In this document: positions 46,545 through 64,000 of the stretch, piece by piece | How positions within the stretch are numbered: the first letter of the stretch is position 1 | Layout: every line of letters begins with the position of its first letter | Program-made: the position numbers and the translations under genes | Source of the DNA: Hoplostethus atlanticus | Taxonomy: Eukaryota > Chordata > Actinopteri > Trachichthyiformes > Trachichthyidae | Direction of reading: 5' to 3' | Length of the DNA: 64,000 bases | NCBI GenBank assembly: GCA_034670405.1 | Contig: JAXDDX010000004.1 | Location: 6,733,001 to 6,797,000 of the forward strand | The notes under the pieces: model-generated | What the model saw: the letters and a program-made list of their open reading frames with translations, nothing else | The model's database searches: none | Told to the model about the DNA's origin: nothing

Positions 46545-49500
46545 GCTTGTTTCATCTTTGGTTGTTACTGTTAAGACAACAGTGTGACACATTCCAGATT
46601 CATCTGTGAGGTCAAAAGGTTAGTCTAACACATACTGCTACGTTGAGAAACTGAGCGTGGGTGTACCTGATGGTAAACAGGGAAACAGACAATGAGTGAC
46701 GTCACAAAACATATGAATCATCTGTGTTATTCATATTGGGATAAATCGGTTGCTAATAATAAATAAACTGTAGAGAGAAGGCACTTAAGGCTCATGAGCT
46801 GAAAAATCATCGGCCGTGTTCCTGAACAGCACAAATAACCATAATTTAGTGGCACCGGCCCCTGTAATTGTTTCCTCATTTAGTTCATTTTACAATCACA
46901 GGCCCTGTTCCCTTCCGCAGTCTTCTCAGAATATAAATAGCCTAGGTTTAATCAGATATTTTTGTTTTGACAAATTCTTCCCCCTTTTTGAAAAGAGTAT
47001 TAAAAAAAAGAGAACAAAAGCAGACATGATGCGTAATCCCAATCACACACCAGTTGTGGTAATGAGACAAAAACAGTATTTTGAAAATTCACTATGTACA
47101 TGGCCTATGTACCTTTTGCTACAGAAACCCTGCATCAATTATGGGTGCTTGGTGCCTGCCACATAGGCCATGTTACCAGGGGACCATCTGTGACTGACAA
47201 GCTGTCTCTTACCAATTTCTAATCAAACCGTGACCCTGAGCTGAGAGGGGAGAGCAGCGGACGGAGAAAGAGAAGAGAAAAAATCCACAATCAGTGTTCC
47301 CACTCCAGCCTCGTCTTCTCTATGTCTCTTCTTCCTTAGTCACTGGAGGCAGGACGTTAGAGACCAGGGCCGAGTTTCTCAAACGAGCCTAACCCTAGGA
47401 TCATCTGTTTCCATTGACTTAGCAAATATGCTCTTAGTACTACGATGCTATTCAGAGTCTACGATTGGACTATAGCCAGGAGAAGCCATGAGAACCTGGC
47501 AGGCTAAAAAAAAAGGCCATGATGATAACATGCTCCAATTTATGGTGTAAAATGATGGATTTGAACAGACCACAAATATCTGGGTGCTGTGCTGTCCATG
47601 TACAGGACCCACCAGCAACCTCATCAGAAAACCCACCTCATTATTCCATTCCCTTTTCCTTCTTTCCTTTTTGTTCCTCAGGCATTACAATAAACCAGTG
47701 TTAGGAAAGAGGTCGAAGAGGGGTTTAACACAACATCAAAGATATTTTAACAAAGAATCATCTGTTTCACTTTTCATCAGATGTGTAATGTCAGATTGAT
47801 AGAATTACAGTGAATATGTTGCTCTTAAACAAACCTTTGAAACAGCAGTGACGTCAGTGTAGCTCCCTATAGTGAGAGGCAGCACAACTCATTTACAATG
47901 CAACCACAGTACCACTTATGGACACAATTTACTTTGCATCACAAAACAATCATGTTTAGAGAGAAAATGCACTAATAAAGCAAGAACACTACAGAGCCCT
48001 AAAAATAGAAATAATTGAATGAATTCAATAAAGCAGCAGGCGCTCTGTTGAGCCTTCCCTGTTGTGAGTCATAAATGTTAGTTTTGTGTCTTAATGGCGT
48101 AGGAGGATGTGTGGGGGAGAATGGGGGAGGGTTTGAGGGGAAGGCAGCAGATGCAGTGCTGGTGTTCCCCAAGACCCTTGTCATCCACTTAGTTTCAGCA
48201 GCATTCAGTTGGTTGTTGCTACGATACGACTTCACCCATTGCGTGATGATAGGACAAAGGAGATGACACCCTGAGCAAACATACACGCATACACAGACAA
48301 AAAGCTGTTACGTTTTTACAAACTAGTAATCTTTGCTGCTCAGGAACAATTTGAATCTCTTGAGAACAATGGGTGTGAAGTCAAACCAGCATCCTTTTAC
48401 CTTTCGTCACCCTTGCCCACCCTGTAAGAACAGTGTACAGTGCGTGGTGAACACATCAGGTAATACTTTACAAGATTACTGAATGTTGTGGTTCACATAT
48501 AGTTATAGTTATCACACATGTATCACGTCTTTCACTGTCTCAAAAAATGCCCGTACGTCTATTTAAAGCAGTCTGGCCCTGTACATGGCATATCAAAATG
48601 AATGGGGAATAATGAGGCTTTCATGGCGTTTGGGTGATTAGTATAACACTGATGTTCCCACTGTGCTTCCTCTTGGGTTATTTCCCCTCACTCCTCGTGT
48701 GTTGCTACGGGTTTGGGAGAGCTTGGGAGCTGTCATGCTCATTAGAACCCTCAGTGCTCTCTGGTATTTCCTCTGGTATTTCCAAATTGGCAGGGCATTC
48801 AGTCTAGACAACTGTGTCATTAACGTGCAGAAAAAGGTAGCATCATACCCAAACTGGAGAAGGTAATACCTAACGCATACTCAAGGTCACTTGTTATAGT
48901 TTTCCTTCTTTGATGATAAAATGTTTCAATGCAACTTCAGCACTCACTGTTAAGAGGTTTTGTACTTTGATCCAGGCATGTTTGGCCTACTGTATCGCCT
49001 CAAAACTACAAACAAAATATGAATGATATGCACTTTAATTGAGGCATGTGAACTGAACTGCTGAATGACCTTAATAAAAAACAAAATATGACATAATGCT
49101 GCCACAATGAGGAGATCATTTACATTTAAAGTATTTTGAGATGTGAACCATGAATAAAGGCATTGGGCTTCTCCATCCTGACATTTCCTATCAGTTCCAC
49201 AAGGGTGTAAATCTGCCAATATATAATATGTACTGTAAAACATTTTCTCCAACACCTGCTCTGCTGCTCTGCAGTTCTATGAGAATGATAGCTGCTGGAG
49301 CAATCTCTCTTCCCCTGGTTTCACTTCAGCTCAGCTGCAGCTCAGAATTACCCTCCCTACTGCCGTGCAATGCTTGACACATTTGTCAGAAAGATTAATC
49401 GAAGCCAACGCCATAACAATGTTCTTGCCCAAAGTGAAACTTCATCACTTGGAGTTCTCGCCCCATGAAGGGAAACATTTGAGATTGACAACTGAACAGC

Positions 49501-50904
49501 AATTCCTACAATCACATTCTGCACGGGAGACAAATGCAAACGTGCCAAATGGTCTTGGCTCTTGACAGCCTCTGGGCAGTAAGGGAAAACTTGTAGGGCA
49601 TTGGGGAGAAGTTTCTGTTTTCAATAATGGGTCTGCTCATAGCTCTCCAGCAACCTAAGGAGACAGTAATGAAAAGCTCTGAGGTTAAGGGAGATGGAAG
49701 AGCCCTAATGACCAGTCAATATGACAGATACTCTACCTGTTGGCGTGTTCGTTGCTTTACTGCCACTTATCACAGGTCAAGAACCTGTCTGGTGTCTGCC
49801 CCGTGTGGTGGTTGTGGAGATGACAAAGGACAGAGGCACCAGCAATGAGGCACATCTCTCTTCTTACCAGGATACATGATTTTCATTTGATTTTACTCAG
49901 ATTTAGGGAGGGAAGGTAAACCAATCAATCAAATCAATCAATCAACCAACTCAATATTTAATATAAATTGATTTTTCATAGTGTTATGTACACCTGGATA
50001 AGATACCAGCCCCTCCAGGGGTCTTAGAGCCACTTCTTATCCTATGATAAATGTATATTAACCTGCTTTGAAAACCCTATTACACGTCTCCTAATAATGA
50101 AAATATGTCAATGTCACTCTAAACTAAAGGTCTATATTTATAGTTTTAACAGAGCCACATTTTGACACTGAGCCCTATTAATTGAACTCTCCACAGACAT
50201 TTCCCTGCAACTAAAATAGGTAGGAAGTCCATAGTGTTGGTGAAGAGGGACAAAGTAGGCCAAGGACTCACACAGAAAATAGACTGACTCACTGAGGGGC
50301 CAGATCATCTTGGGTGTTTGAAAAAAAAAAGAATAGACGGAGATGAGAAAGAATGTGGGTTAACAATAATCCTTGAAATTACAGGCCTACAAGTACAGGC
50401 CCCCCAAGGTGTAATCAAGTGGAGAGGTTCTACATTTCATGTCTCTGGTTTCATACAGTTAAAAGATGGTGATGGTGGCATGATATGCCAGGCATATAAA
50501 ATGTTGATGCCTAATATGAGGGCTAGCCTTACATGGTCAAAAGCTGCACATCAAATAAACATTAAATGCCTTAGACCCCCACCACTCTTTCTTTAAGTCT
50601 CATGGCTGTTCTTGGACCTCTGCATCAGATGCACTGACAATATATACCCAATTTTGTTGTCTTAATGATTCCTATCAAAAATGTAGTGCATGTTATGAAA
50701 AGCAATATGGCTCTTTTCCTTGCAATTTGTGGGAAGAACACCATGCAAAGTTGCTCACTACTTGATAAAGTGAAACTACACCATGTATTTGGTGCACCTG
50801 CATTGCCACCCTATGGTAATGTATTGCCACTGCATGGAGATGCAAAAAGGCAAGCTGTACTCAATGCATAATAACTGTCCAAGTAGTGCAAAAACAGGAT
50901 TTCA

Positions 50905-53260
50905 AAATACCAGCCCATCTTTATTTACAATTCAAAACATGACATCCAAAAAATATGGCAAGAAACATACAGGCAGCGGTGGGCTCAAACTAGAAAAGAG
51001 AAATGTAAAACAAATCCTTTATATCAACTGTATTTTGTCACTTCAGCACTAATGATCCAATTACTAGTTTCCTTTGTATAAGGTTCAAAATCCCAAGTCA
51101 ACAGACATATCCTTCATATTGTAGACATGTCTACGTGCTAGCTTGATATTTACAACGTTGCAATATACATTGTCCTGAAATGCTCAGCTATGATTTTATA
51201 GTTTACAACTTCCACCTACAGTGAGGAAATTAATTTAATGAAAGTTAGAGTCCTAACAAGAGACAATACAGAGACCAACACATACACCAACAGACATATG
51301 GGTATAATATTGTTGAATCAAAATAGATAACTTAGCAGGAATCCCTCTTTCACACTGCAAAACTAAACTAAAACGGTTCCCTGTGTTCTAAATGTAATAA
51401 TCCAAACAAGAGTTAGAGTAAAGAGTCACATGGGTGGAGCTAAAAGTGACATGAAAAAACAGCAATCCTTTTGTGAGAAGGGTTGTTTGACAAAGAAAAT
51501 CAATAATGGCAATTGGTTCTTCACATAGACATTCACTTTAGGTTTCTGCAATGAAAAAAAACATTGGTGGCTTAAGGGTTTAGAAGTTCAAGGGAAGGGG
51601 CAATTTCAAGATAAAAATATGGGGCAGGCAATGAGGGGACGGGCTGATAAAAACAAACGCATGGCACTTGAACCAATAAATATATGGGAATAAAATCAGC
51701 CTAGGTTTGTGGTAAGGCGTCAACAGGACAATTCTTCGTCATCGTCATCATCAACATGAATCACACAAGTGTCATACCCATGCTTTGACATAACTCTGTA
51801 TACAGAATGATGTAAAAGCACACATGCAGAAAGCTCAGTTTGTCTCTGTCCGAACTGAATTCACCTCTGCAATGTCACATGAAATCAGGAAACATTGTAC
51901 AGGTGGTTTCGGCAACCTAATTCCAAAAGCCACACATTCTACACCGTGGGGAAATCCATGTGTGTTTAAAGACTTGCACCTTTGTCTCTGGTGTTGTCTT
52001 CCAATAGTTATACAAACAGCAAACAATGATAGGTACAGATTTCAGACACACACACACACTTTAAAGTAACCATAATCATTTTGCCAAAATATTCCATGCT
52101 TTTATGCACCATACAACTCACTCTTCACTCACTTGTCTTCTTGCTGTTTAGCCCAGGTTTCAAAGATCTGTGCCCTGTGGTTCAGTGACCATCAAGCTAT
52201 ACGCTAATCACAAACTAAGGACAGGCATAACATGAACTATGCTTTACAGGTGCAGTGGAGTCCTGTTTTGAACAGGAAAGAGCAAGCAACTGATACGATG
52301 CTGTGCACAAAGCATTTGCAGACTCAGTACTGTAAATATGGTCTACCAAGCTCTTAGGTTATTATTTTCCCCATACACACTGTAATAAGCTACAGTACAT
52401 CACTGTATGTACCCTAGAGCGTTCTCATTTGTACATAAAATATTTTCAAGTATGGTAGATGACTTTATACACGATTGAAAAATCCCCCAAAAAACGTTTA
52501 TTTGCATCTCTTCTGTTGAAAGTTCAAAAGCTTGTCAGAAAAACAAATATCAGGTAGGAAAAACTTCACTCTTGTCATAGCAGGATAGGTAATATGCTCC
52601 TTGGACAAAACAGCCTGCACACAGAGCAAGTCAGTGAACAGCAGTGAAACTAGTTTGTTGAGTAATTATTCAAAATAAATTTTAACATAAAAGAAAATGA
52701 TGCGATTAAGCTTCTTTCAGGTAGAGGTTGAATTCAAAATGCGGCGGTGAATTGACTGTTGATATGTCATTAAGAATAGGACGTTTCCTCTTCCATTGCA
52801 CCAGGAAAGTGGAGTGAAGTTCAGATTTGGTTTTGAGTTTGAGTTTTTTAAACATCTGGTATACAGCTATTGCCTTGGGTCAGTGGGGCTAGGTTGGGTC
52901 TCCAGGGGTGCACAGTCCACAGGCAAAGGTCTAGGAACAAGCATAGAGAGAGAAAAAACCCATACAAACAAAGGAACCATGAGTAACCAAAGACATTTTA
53001 TCGTTGAACACATTAGAAATGTTAACCTACCACTCACTTTCATCAATAGCCCAATTGCAGAGAATGAGGGGAAAAACTGTTCAATATATGCAAAGCTTTA
53101 AAAGAATCCCCTCAAAAGATAACAAAAAACAACGTTACATGCTTGATTAAATACACTGTGTTGAAGGACTTAGCCAAACACCATCCAAACAATGCTACTG
53201 CTCTGTGCTGACTTACATGGAGCAGTAGGATCGGGTAGCGACGAGAGACAAGAGAACAGG
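50905..53260 (-). other. Probable 3' UTR of mtfr1l
   Basis: Everything from the mtfr1l stop down to a minus-strand AATAAA at 50920-50925 lacks other features, so a long 3' UTR is the simplest reading. Another AATAAA at about 52497-52502 could give a shorter form. Inference only. Confidence 0.4.
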
Positions 53261-58507
<5,247 letters not shown>

Positions 58508-58519
58508 GGTGAAGGGTCA

Positions 58520-60000
58520 GTCTCATAGGCTAGGACGGTGCAGACCTCTGCCGGGTGCCAGTAGTGGCCGAAGATGGGGGTGATTCAGTAGACACAAGTC
58601 ATGGCAATCCGAATACCAAGTCTTCTGCACAGCTCAGTCAAGTCTTACAGCATCTGTTGAGAGCGATAAACAGAAAAACAGAAAACACTTACACGTTGTG
58701 TCGACATCATCCCGCTGTGGCAGCAATAACATGTTAAATATAACGTTAGCCAGGGAATTTAGCTCTACTCTAACTCGCGAACGCTAGAAATTGTGAGAAC
58801 TTAGCACAACCAAGCTGGCTTGACTAACGCTAATGACATAACATGATAAACGACAACTAACTAATTTTAGCTCAGTAACTTGTAGATAGATCTACCACTT
58901 ATTTAGTCGGCAATGCCAACACAGCGGAACCAACGGTTAGCTTTAGCAGCATCATTCAGAGATCATGCTAACGGCCCTTGGGTTGACCCTTAGCTTTATA
59001 TTATAAGGTTTTTTTTCATTGCAATTCGCCAATGTTCACAAAATGTTTAGATTATCACTTGCACACAACTTACGGTAAATTATGCTGTATCTGGAAAACT
59101 CTCAACTGTAAGATTCTCTCAGAGAAATACGTTCTCCTTTTCGTCTTTCAGACTTGAGTTGTGTTGTCGTTTTTTAGGCCGGAAACATTTTCCTCCCTTT
59201 CTGTCGTCTGATTGAGTGGAGTCTAACACGTGATATCTCTCCAACCAATAGAGTTCGTGTGTCAAAATGTATGCAAGAGCGCCACATATTGGCAGGGGGT
59301 ATTCAATGCTGACTGCAGAATGCAGGTAGCATTTTACAGCGCGTTTTGAGATACAGTGACATAGGTTGCGTACCATTTTGTTTTATTGAATTATTTATTG
59401 AACACTTGCAGTATTATCTTCCGCAATGTGTGTTCTATATGCACGCAGCGGCTCGTCAAACAGTACGCAACAGATGTTTCTGAAAACATTTCTGGTCATG
59501 TGAACGTCAAATTTCACTGTTGCCTACTTGCGCCTTCGCTTAAAAGCCATTAGGAAGACAATATATTTTCTTATTGATTAGCGAAATATAAAATGTCTAG
59601 AGCTACAGATAACGTTGTGCCACATAGCCATTTAAATACTAAAAAATCCTGAGTGATGCTGCTCAAAATATCTGCTGTATTCATGATCTAGTTATCTTAC
59701 TAACGGACTATTCATAAATATCCTAATTTCAGATAACGGTGTTCTGTTCCGGTTTAGCGAGCAAGAGTTTCCATAGCCTGGTACAGGAAGGGAGCTATCT
59801 AGACAGTGACTGTGACAGTTAGAGCCCTAGTCTTTGATCGAAGCACCGGCCCTTTAAGAAATGGGCGGAGCATGAATATGGAACTTGTAACTGTTGTCTG
59901 CAGTGATATCATAACACTGCAATATGAAGAAGCGCCCATATGGTCGCCACCCGCCTTCATCCCCAGGCAATCTCTGAGACAGGTCAGTTGTTGAGACACA
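58520..60000. promoter_or_regulatory. Divergent promoter region, mtfr1l / plus-strand gene
   Basis: mtfr1l starts leftwards at 58507 and the plus-strand gene's first exon ends at a GTCAGT donor at 59983. Between them lie CpG-containing sequence, a GGGCGG GC-box at about 59862, and no other gene. Head-to-head spacing (about 1 kb between likely start sites) suggests a shared promoter region. Start sites were not located. Confidence 0.5.
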
Positions 60001-60662
60001 CGTTCAGCTACTGTTTAACCTTACTGTCTCTAAATTCTTAATCACTAGTGAGCTGCTAGTGTATTTTCTTTCTACCATGGCAGACTCGACATGCCATTTC
60101 TAAATGTCGTCAAAATTCTCACTTCCTCCACGACAATGATCGCACTCATGTATGATTATTAACGTTACTGAATCATAGAACAGAGAACGAGCTCTTGAAG
60201 GGTGCAGTATATGGCTAGGCCTACTGTTACTGGATTTTTTAGAGATCACAGTTCACTCGGGCCCAGAGGGATGTGAGCCCTATGATGGCCAGTGAGTTGC
60301 AAAAATGTGGGTTTTGCAGATGTAGCCAGGTGCATTCTAGCATTATATGAACACATATAATAATATCCTCTTTGACAGTATTATTATAGCCAAAATGTAA
60401 TATTATTTTAAGGTGCAAAGTGTCAGTTTGGAAATCTTGGAATCAGTATTGGAATCTCAAGCTCAAACACACTGATTTCAAGCACACTCACACACACTGA
60501 TTATATGGATTGAGTGACAGTTTAATTAGATTGGAAACCTGGCTCCATTTTTCTGTTAATGACATTAGCTCATTAGCTTATAGTGCTGGGTGGCCACTGG
60601 CAGAGATTTTACATTCCACCCTATGCCTCGTCTGTCCCCCTGTCTTTCTCTTTATTGTGTAG

Positions 60663-63047
60663 GTGATGTAACTGGGGCATGGTAGGCATGGGGAGCAAGA
60701 GGACGAGGAAGCCAGCTGAGCCCCTCGTCCCTCTGTGACCACCACTGCTGCCAGCATCAGACTAAGAAAGAGAGAGAATGGCTCAGTCTGTGAGGAGGCC
60801 TGAGACTCTCGGAGCCATGGAACATAAGCTCCAGAGGGACAAGAACAGGACCAGCTACTTTGGCAATGTCAAGACCAGGTCAGGCCCACAATTACATGGA
60901 TTACTGGGAAAAAACAACAACTAAAGATTAAGCATTACTTAGACTTGTGACAAATTTGGCTGGCCTTTGCTCTCTCAGATTTAAGTATGCTACAATTCAG
61001 TCTTTCATTGTTCTCCTTTGATATTTTGTGAGGGTGACATATTGGACTAGTACAAAACCACGCATCATGCCAGAACAATAAAAGCCGAAATGATGTGTTA
61101 GCACATTTCCTTCAGTTTCATCTCCTGTCAATGAACGACTACACACTCCATCAATTGCATCATGTGGGTGAGAATTGCAGAGGCTTGTCAGCAACTCACT
61201 TTGCTAGCCATCATACTAGCAACACTCACTCTCCTATAAATAACTTATATCACACTGCAAACACAGCTCTACACAGTAATTCACACTTCTATCTGAACCA
61301 CTGAATCCTTGAATTGCTGTTATTTAATAGTAGGGCTGTCAAAATTAACGCGTTAATCCAGATTAATTAATTTGCATGATTAATTTGATTACAATTTTTA
61401 ACGCAATTAACCACAATTCCACTCACTGGCGCGGATTGGTGCTCCAACGCTATCTGGCGGCAGAACCAACTCGATAAAGATGGACGACTCTAAACAACAT
61501 ATTGGCCCTCTCGATGGGAAGTTTGAGTACAAAAAAAACCAAGACGGGACAATCGACCGACATAAAGTAGTTTGCACACTCTGCAGGAAGGAGTTTTCGT
61601 TTCACCGAAGCACTTCCAGCTTAAAGTACCACATCAACGCGAAGCATACATTAGTCGGGGATTCCTCTGCAAGTACTTCGGCGACGCCCGGCTTGCGCCA
61701 AACCACCCCCTATTTTTATTTTGATATCTGGACACCATATCTGTTCTATAGTTTAAATAAAACACATGTTAAGTGTATATATCGCCTTCTGTCATGAGTC
61801 TTTTTGCCCCCACAAAATGAAACACAATTAATAATGAATGGGTATTAATCGTGATTAATCTAAATTAATCCACAGCGGCCCTGTGATTAATCTGATTAAA
61901 AATTGTAATCGTTTGACAGCCCTATTTAATAGTATTGGGGGCATACATTTAATAAATTATCCCATGCTTTCAGTGTTTGACAGAATAAATAAAGTCCAAT
62001 GGTATAGAATGGCATAATGTCTTCTTTTCTGCTTAGACTGGGTTCCAAGCTGCCTGCTGGTGTCACTCAGCCACCGCAGTTCACCAAGGGGCCCTGGGAG
62101 AGGCAGGAGTCCACAGACAGCAGACAGCATCACCAACAACCTACAGCAGGCCGGCCCCTCAACCACGTCCCCCACATCAGAAACCCCAAGCTGCGGCAGT
62201 ACTACCTGCAAGGTGCTCAACGGATGAGTTGACTTTGCTAACCAGGGCAGGACCTAGGCTATTTGCATTGATAAGAGCCAAAGTAGCTGTGGAGTGAACA
62301 TCGGCTGAATTCACATTTTATAATGCTCCAGTTGTCGTTAGCATTTGCATGTACTTATTTTCATACGTGGCTGTAAAATATTGAGTTTCTCACCCTGACA
62401 TAGTCACACACAGAGCACATAACTATCACTGCTTCCTTATATTTCCTCATACTAGGGGGGGAGGTAGCAGGGTCAGGCAGCTGATATTTTGACGAGAAAG
62501 GAAAAAGATGACCAATTTCTTCACAGGGACTTCATGGGAGCTGAACAACACCGCAGTGAAGCAAGGGGAACGGAGTGGACCGTCAGATGACAGGACAAGC
62601 AGCAGGGTTAGTCAAATGACTTTTCCGCAGAAAGCCACAACCCACTTTTTATTTGATATTATTGCTTCTGGGTGCATTGAGCAACACCAGCAGTTGAAAC
62701 GGGTAAGGGAATGATTGTGGGAAGTGGCAGACAAGGATGTTCTGCTACATCTCATCTCATCATATCTGTCATATAGTATGTATTTGGAATGTAAAGGTAT
62801 GCTAGTGCAAGCATGGGAATCAAAATCTAGACAAGTCAATTTTATTTATGAGGGCTATAATATGGCTAAAACAAACACTGCCTGACAAAACTGATGAGAT
62901 AATAGCTTGCTACGCCCGACACAGATGCAACAAGTAATTTACGGTCTTGCAAGAGTTTGATAAACCGTGTCCAAGGTTCAGAGAAGAGTGTCTGTGTCTG
63001 AGGATCAGAGTGGCCACATCCATTCTCCGACACCATGGGAATACAGG
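60663..63047 (+). CDS. Unrecognised plus-strand gene, 5' part
   Basis: Exons by splice signals: a non-coding first exon ending at 59982; exon 2 60663-60878 with ATG at 60778; 62037-62212; 62527-62606; 62982-63047. Phases 2, 1, 0, 0 agree at every joint, which is strong support for a real gene. The protein begins MAQSVRRPETLGAMEHKLQR, continues NRTSYFGNVKTRLGSKLPAG, NPKLRQYYLQGTSWELNN and EDQSGHIHSPTPWEYR. It is basic, Gln/Ser/Arg-rich and low in hydrophobic runs, so probably soluble and partly disordered. I do not recognise the family. The last exon ends in a weak donor (AGG|GTCTGT), and the gene should continue to the right, probably beyond the window. Confidence 0.7.
61331..61924 (+). mobile_element. 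Complete short hAT element
   Basis: Starts TAGGGCTGTCAAAATTAA and ends with the inverted match TTTGACAGCCCTA. A perfect 8-bp target duplication TTTAATAG flanks it (61323-61330, 61925-61932); 8 bp is diagnostic of the hAT superfamily. Subterminal ATTAATC motifs repeat in both ends. Only 594 bp long, it lies in the intron before the 62037 exon of the plus-strand gene. Confidence 0.9.
61480..61797 (+). CDS. BED zinc-finger ORF inside the hAT element
   Basis: 105 codons. A BED finger is visible: VVCTLCRKEF (C-x2-C) followed by SSLKYHINAKH (H-x4-H), the DNA-binding module at the N-terminus of hAT transposases. The DDE catalytic and dimerisation parts are missing; after the finger the frame runs through low-complexity sequence to a stop. 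It cannot be a transposase. Whether it is translated is unknown. Confidence 0.7.
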   Translation: MDDSKQHIGPLDGKFEYKKNQDGTIDRHKVVCTLCRKEFSFHRSTSSLKYHINAKHTLVGDSSASTSATPGLRQTTPYFYFDIWTPYLFYSLNKTHVKCIYRLLS

Positions 63048-64000
63048 GTCTGTTTCAGAGCCTCTACAATGGATACAGTAGGAGGAATGTCTATTCTAAG
63101 GTATTTGGCATGTTTCTAATATTGTTGCTGTTGTCGCTGAGCTGTATAAAAGAGCAAGAATTACTGATGTTTCTGTCCACCCATGGTAGCATTTGTGCTT
63201 ATAACCAAGTGCTGAAGTCAGACTTTTGCTTTTGACTAATATTTGGTAGTTTTCCAAATGACTTTTATGTATGTATGTGTGTGTGTGTGTATGATGATGA
63301 CCCAGAGGTTTCTACTTTTTTAGTAGCATTTTACGAGGAATAAATTCATGCTACCTTTAAAATTTAAAAAATAGCACATGTGCAACTTGAGATTAAAAGT
63401 AAGGATGAACATTTTTTAACGATTTTAAAAGGTCATGCTCCTACGTTTCTTTCTTGAGCTCCTGAAATATTCAGTTCAGAAGCACATGATCGTTGGTACA
63501 ATGGTACAGCAGAGATCTGATTCTGGATATCCATTCATTGTTAAAAACACTGAGCCATAGTGGATATTGGGTATAGGGAGATGAATATTGACTAGTATTG
63601 AAAATATTAAAGAAACAGGGCATTCATATGTAGCCTGCATATCTATAGTCCTAATTGTTTGAGGGGGAATATGGCTAAGTTGCAGTTTCATGTGGTGTCA
63701 AGTCAGTTTGTCTCAGATTGGTTTTAAACAGTGTTTTAGAAAATCACATGCATCCAAATATGTACATATATACATACAGAACATACAAATACACATACAC
63801 ACACAAACCAGCAGCTTTCCTACAGCCGAGTAATCTGTCAGGTGCAGATGTAGGTCAATGGACCCATCTGTCAATAGATGACACTCAGTTATCGAACTGC
63901 TGCTTGCCTCTCAGTTTTAACACTTTAAGTTTGAAAATTTGACTTGTGAACAACAAAAGATATTTGGTATATTTGGTATATGGTAAGATCGTGCATAGAT

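Larger units (their letters stand above)
38860..50900. other. Intergenic region between stac and mtfr1l
   Basis: No assembled gene. Simple repeats: (CT)n 39260-39302, (TG)n 40994-41020, (GAACAT)6 41523-41561, (AC)n 43669-43720, (TA)n-(TG)n-(AG)n 43866-43968, (TG)n 44164-44202. One SINE at 46384-46544 and one isolated candidate exon at 39739-39863. Confidence 0.6.

Overview
The window is vertebrate nuclear DNA, almost certainly from a ray-finned (teleost) fish. The evidence is: genes with short exons and GT-AG introns; dense dinucleotide and tetranucleotide microsatellites; fish-type CR1/L2 LINE, tRNA-SINE, hAT and Harbinger-like elements; and a fish-type NK-lysin cluster. There are no prokaryotic features (no operons, no CRISPR, no long ORFs). 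Nearly all real genes are split, so exons were assembled by hand from splice signals, reading phase and remembered family sequences. No alignment was run.

Region 1 (1-7,750) is a tandem cluster of NK-lysin/granulysin-like antimicrobial peptide genes, all on the minus strand. Gene A (1692-2795) and gene B (4072-5139) are two diverged subtypes. Gene C (6569-7708) is a hybrid: its signal-peptide exon and promoter are B-type, its remaining exons are A-type, and a relic of B exon 2 sits at the joint. Flanking repeats show that a two-gene block was duplicated, and that the window opens in the 5' flank of another B-type copy lying to the left. A 5'-truncated, internally deleted CR1/L2-type LINE sits just past the 3' end of gene A, and the matching sequence beside gene C is its empty site.

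Region 2 (7,750-38,700) is mostly the large minus-strand gene stac (SH3 and cysteine-rich domain adaptor of L-type calcium channels). Eleven coding exons were found from 38235 down to 12441, plus a candidate 33-nt microexon. The introns are full of microsatellites, two of which flank an SH3 exon as complementary arms. The C1 zinc-finger exon carries an unusual 11-residue insertion. A diverged inverted-repeat element holding a second nested repeat lies between the last two exons.

Region 3 (38,700-50,900) looks intergenic: simple repeats, one tRNA-derived SINE with clear target duplications, and one isolated candidate terminal exon of unknown identity.

Region 4 (50,900-64,000) holds mtfr1l (mitochondrial fission regulator 1-like) on the minus strand with all six coding exons, and head to head with it a plus-strand gene I do not recognise whose first four coding exons are visible and which runs toward or past the right edge. 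An inverted-repeat element with a broken Myb/SANT-like exon and a tRNA-Lys-like sequence lies in an mtfr1l intron. A complete 594-bp hAT element encoding only a BED zinc finger lies in an intron of the plus-strand gene.

Functionally these are independent genes: secreted host-defence peptides, a calcium-channel adaptor, a mitochondrial-shape regulator and one unknown. The only apparent shared regulation is the divergent promoter between mtfr1l and the plus-strand gene.
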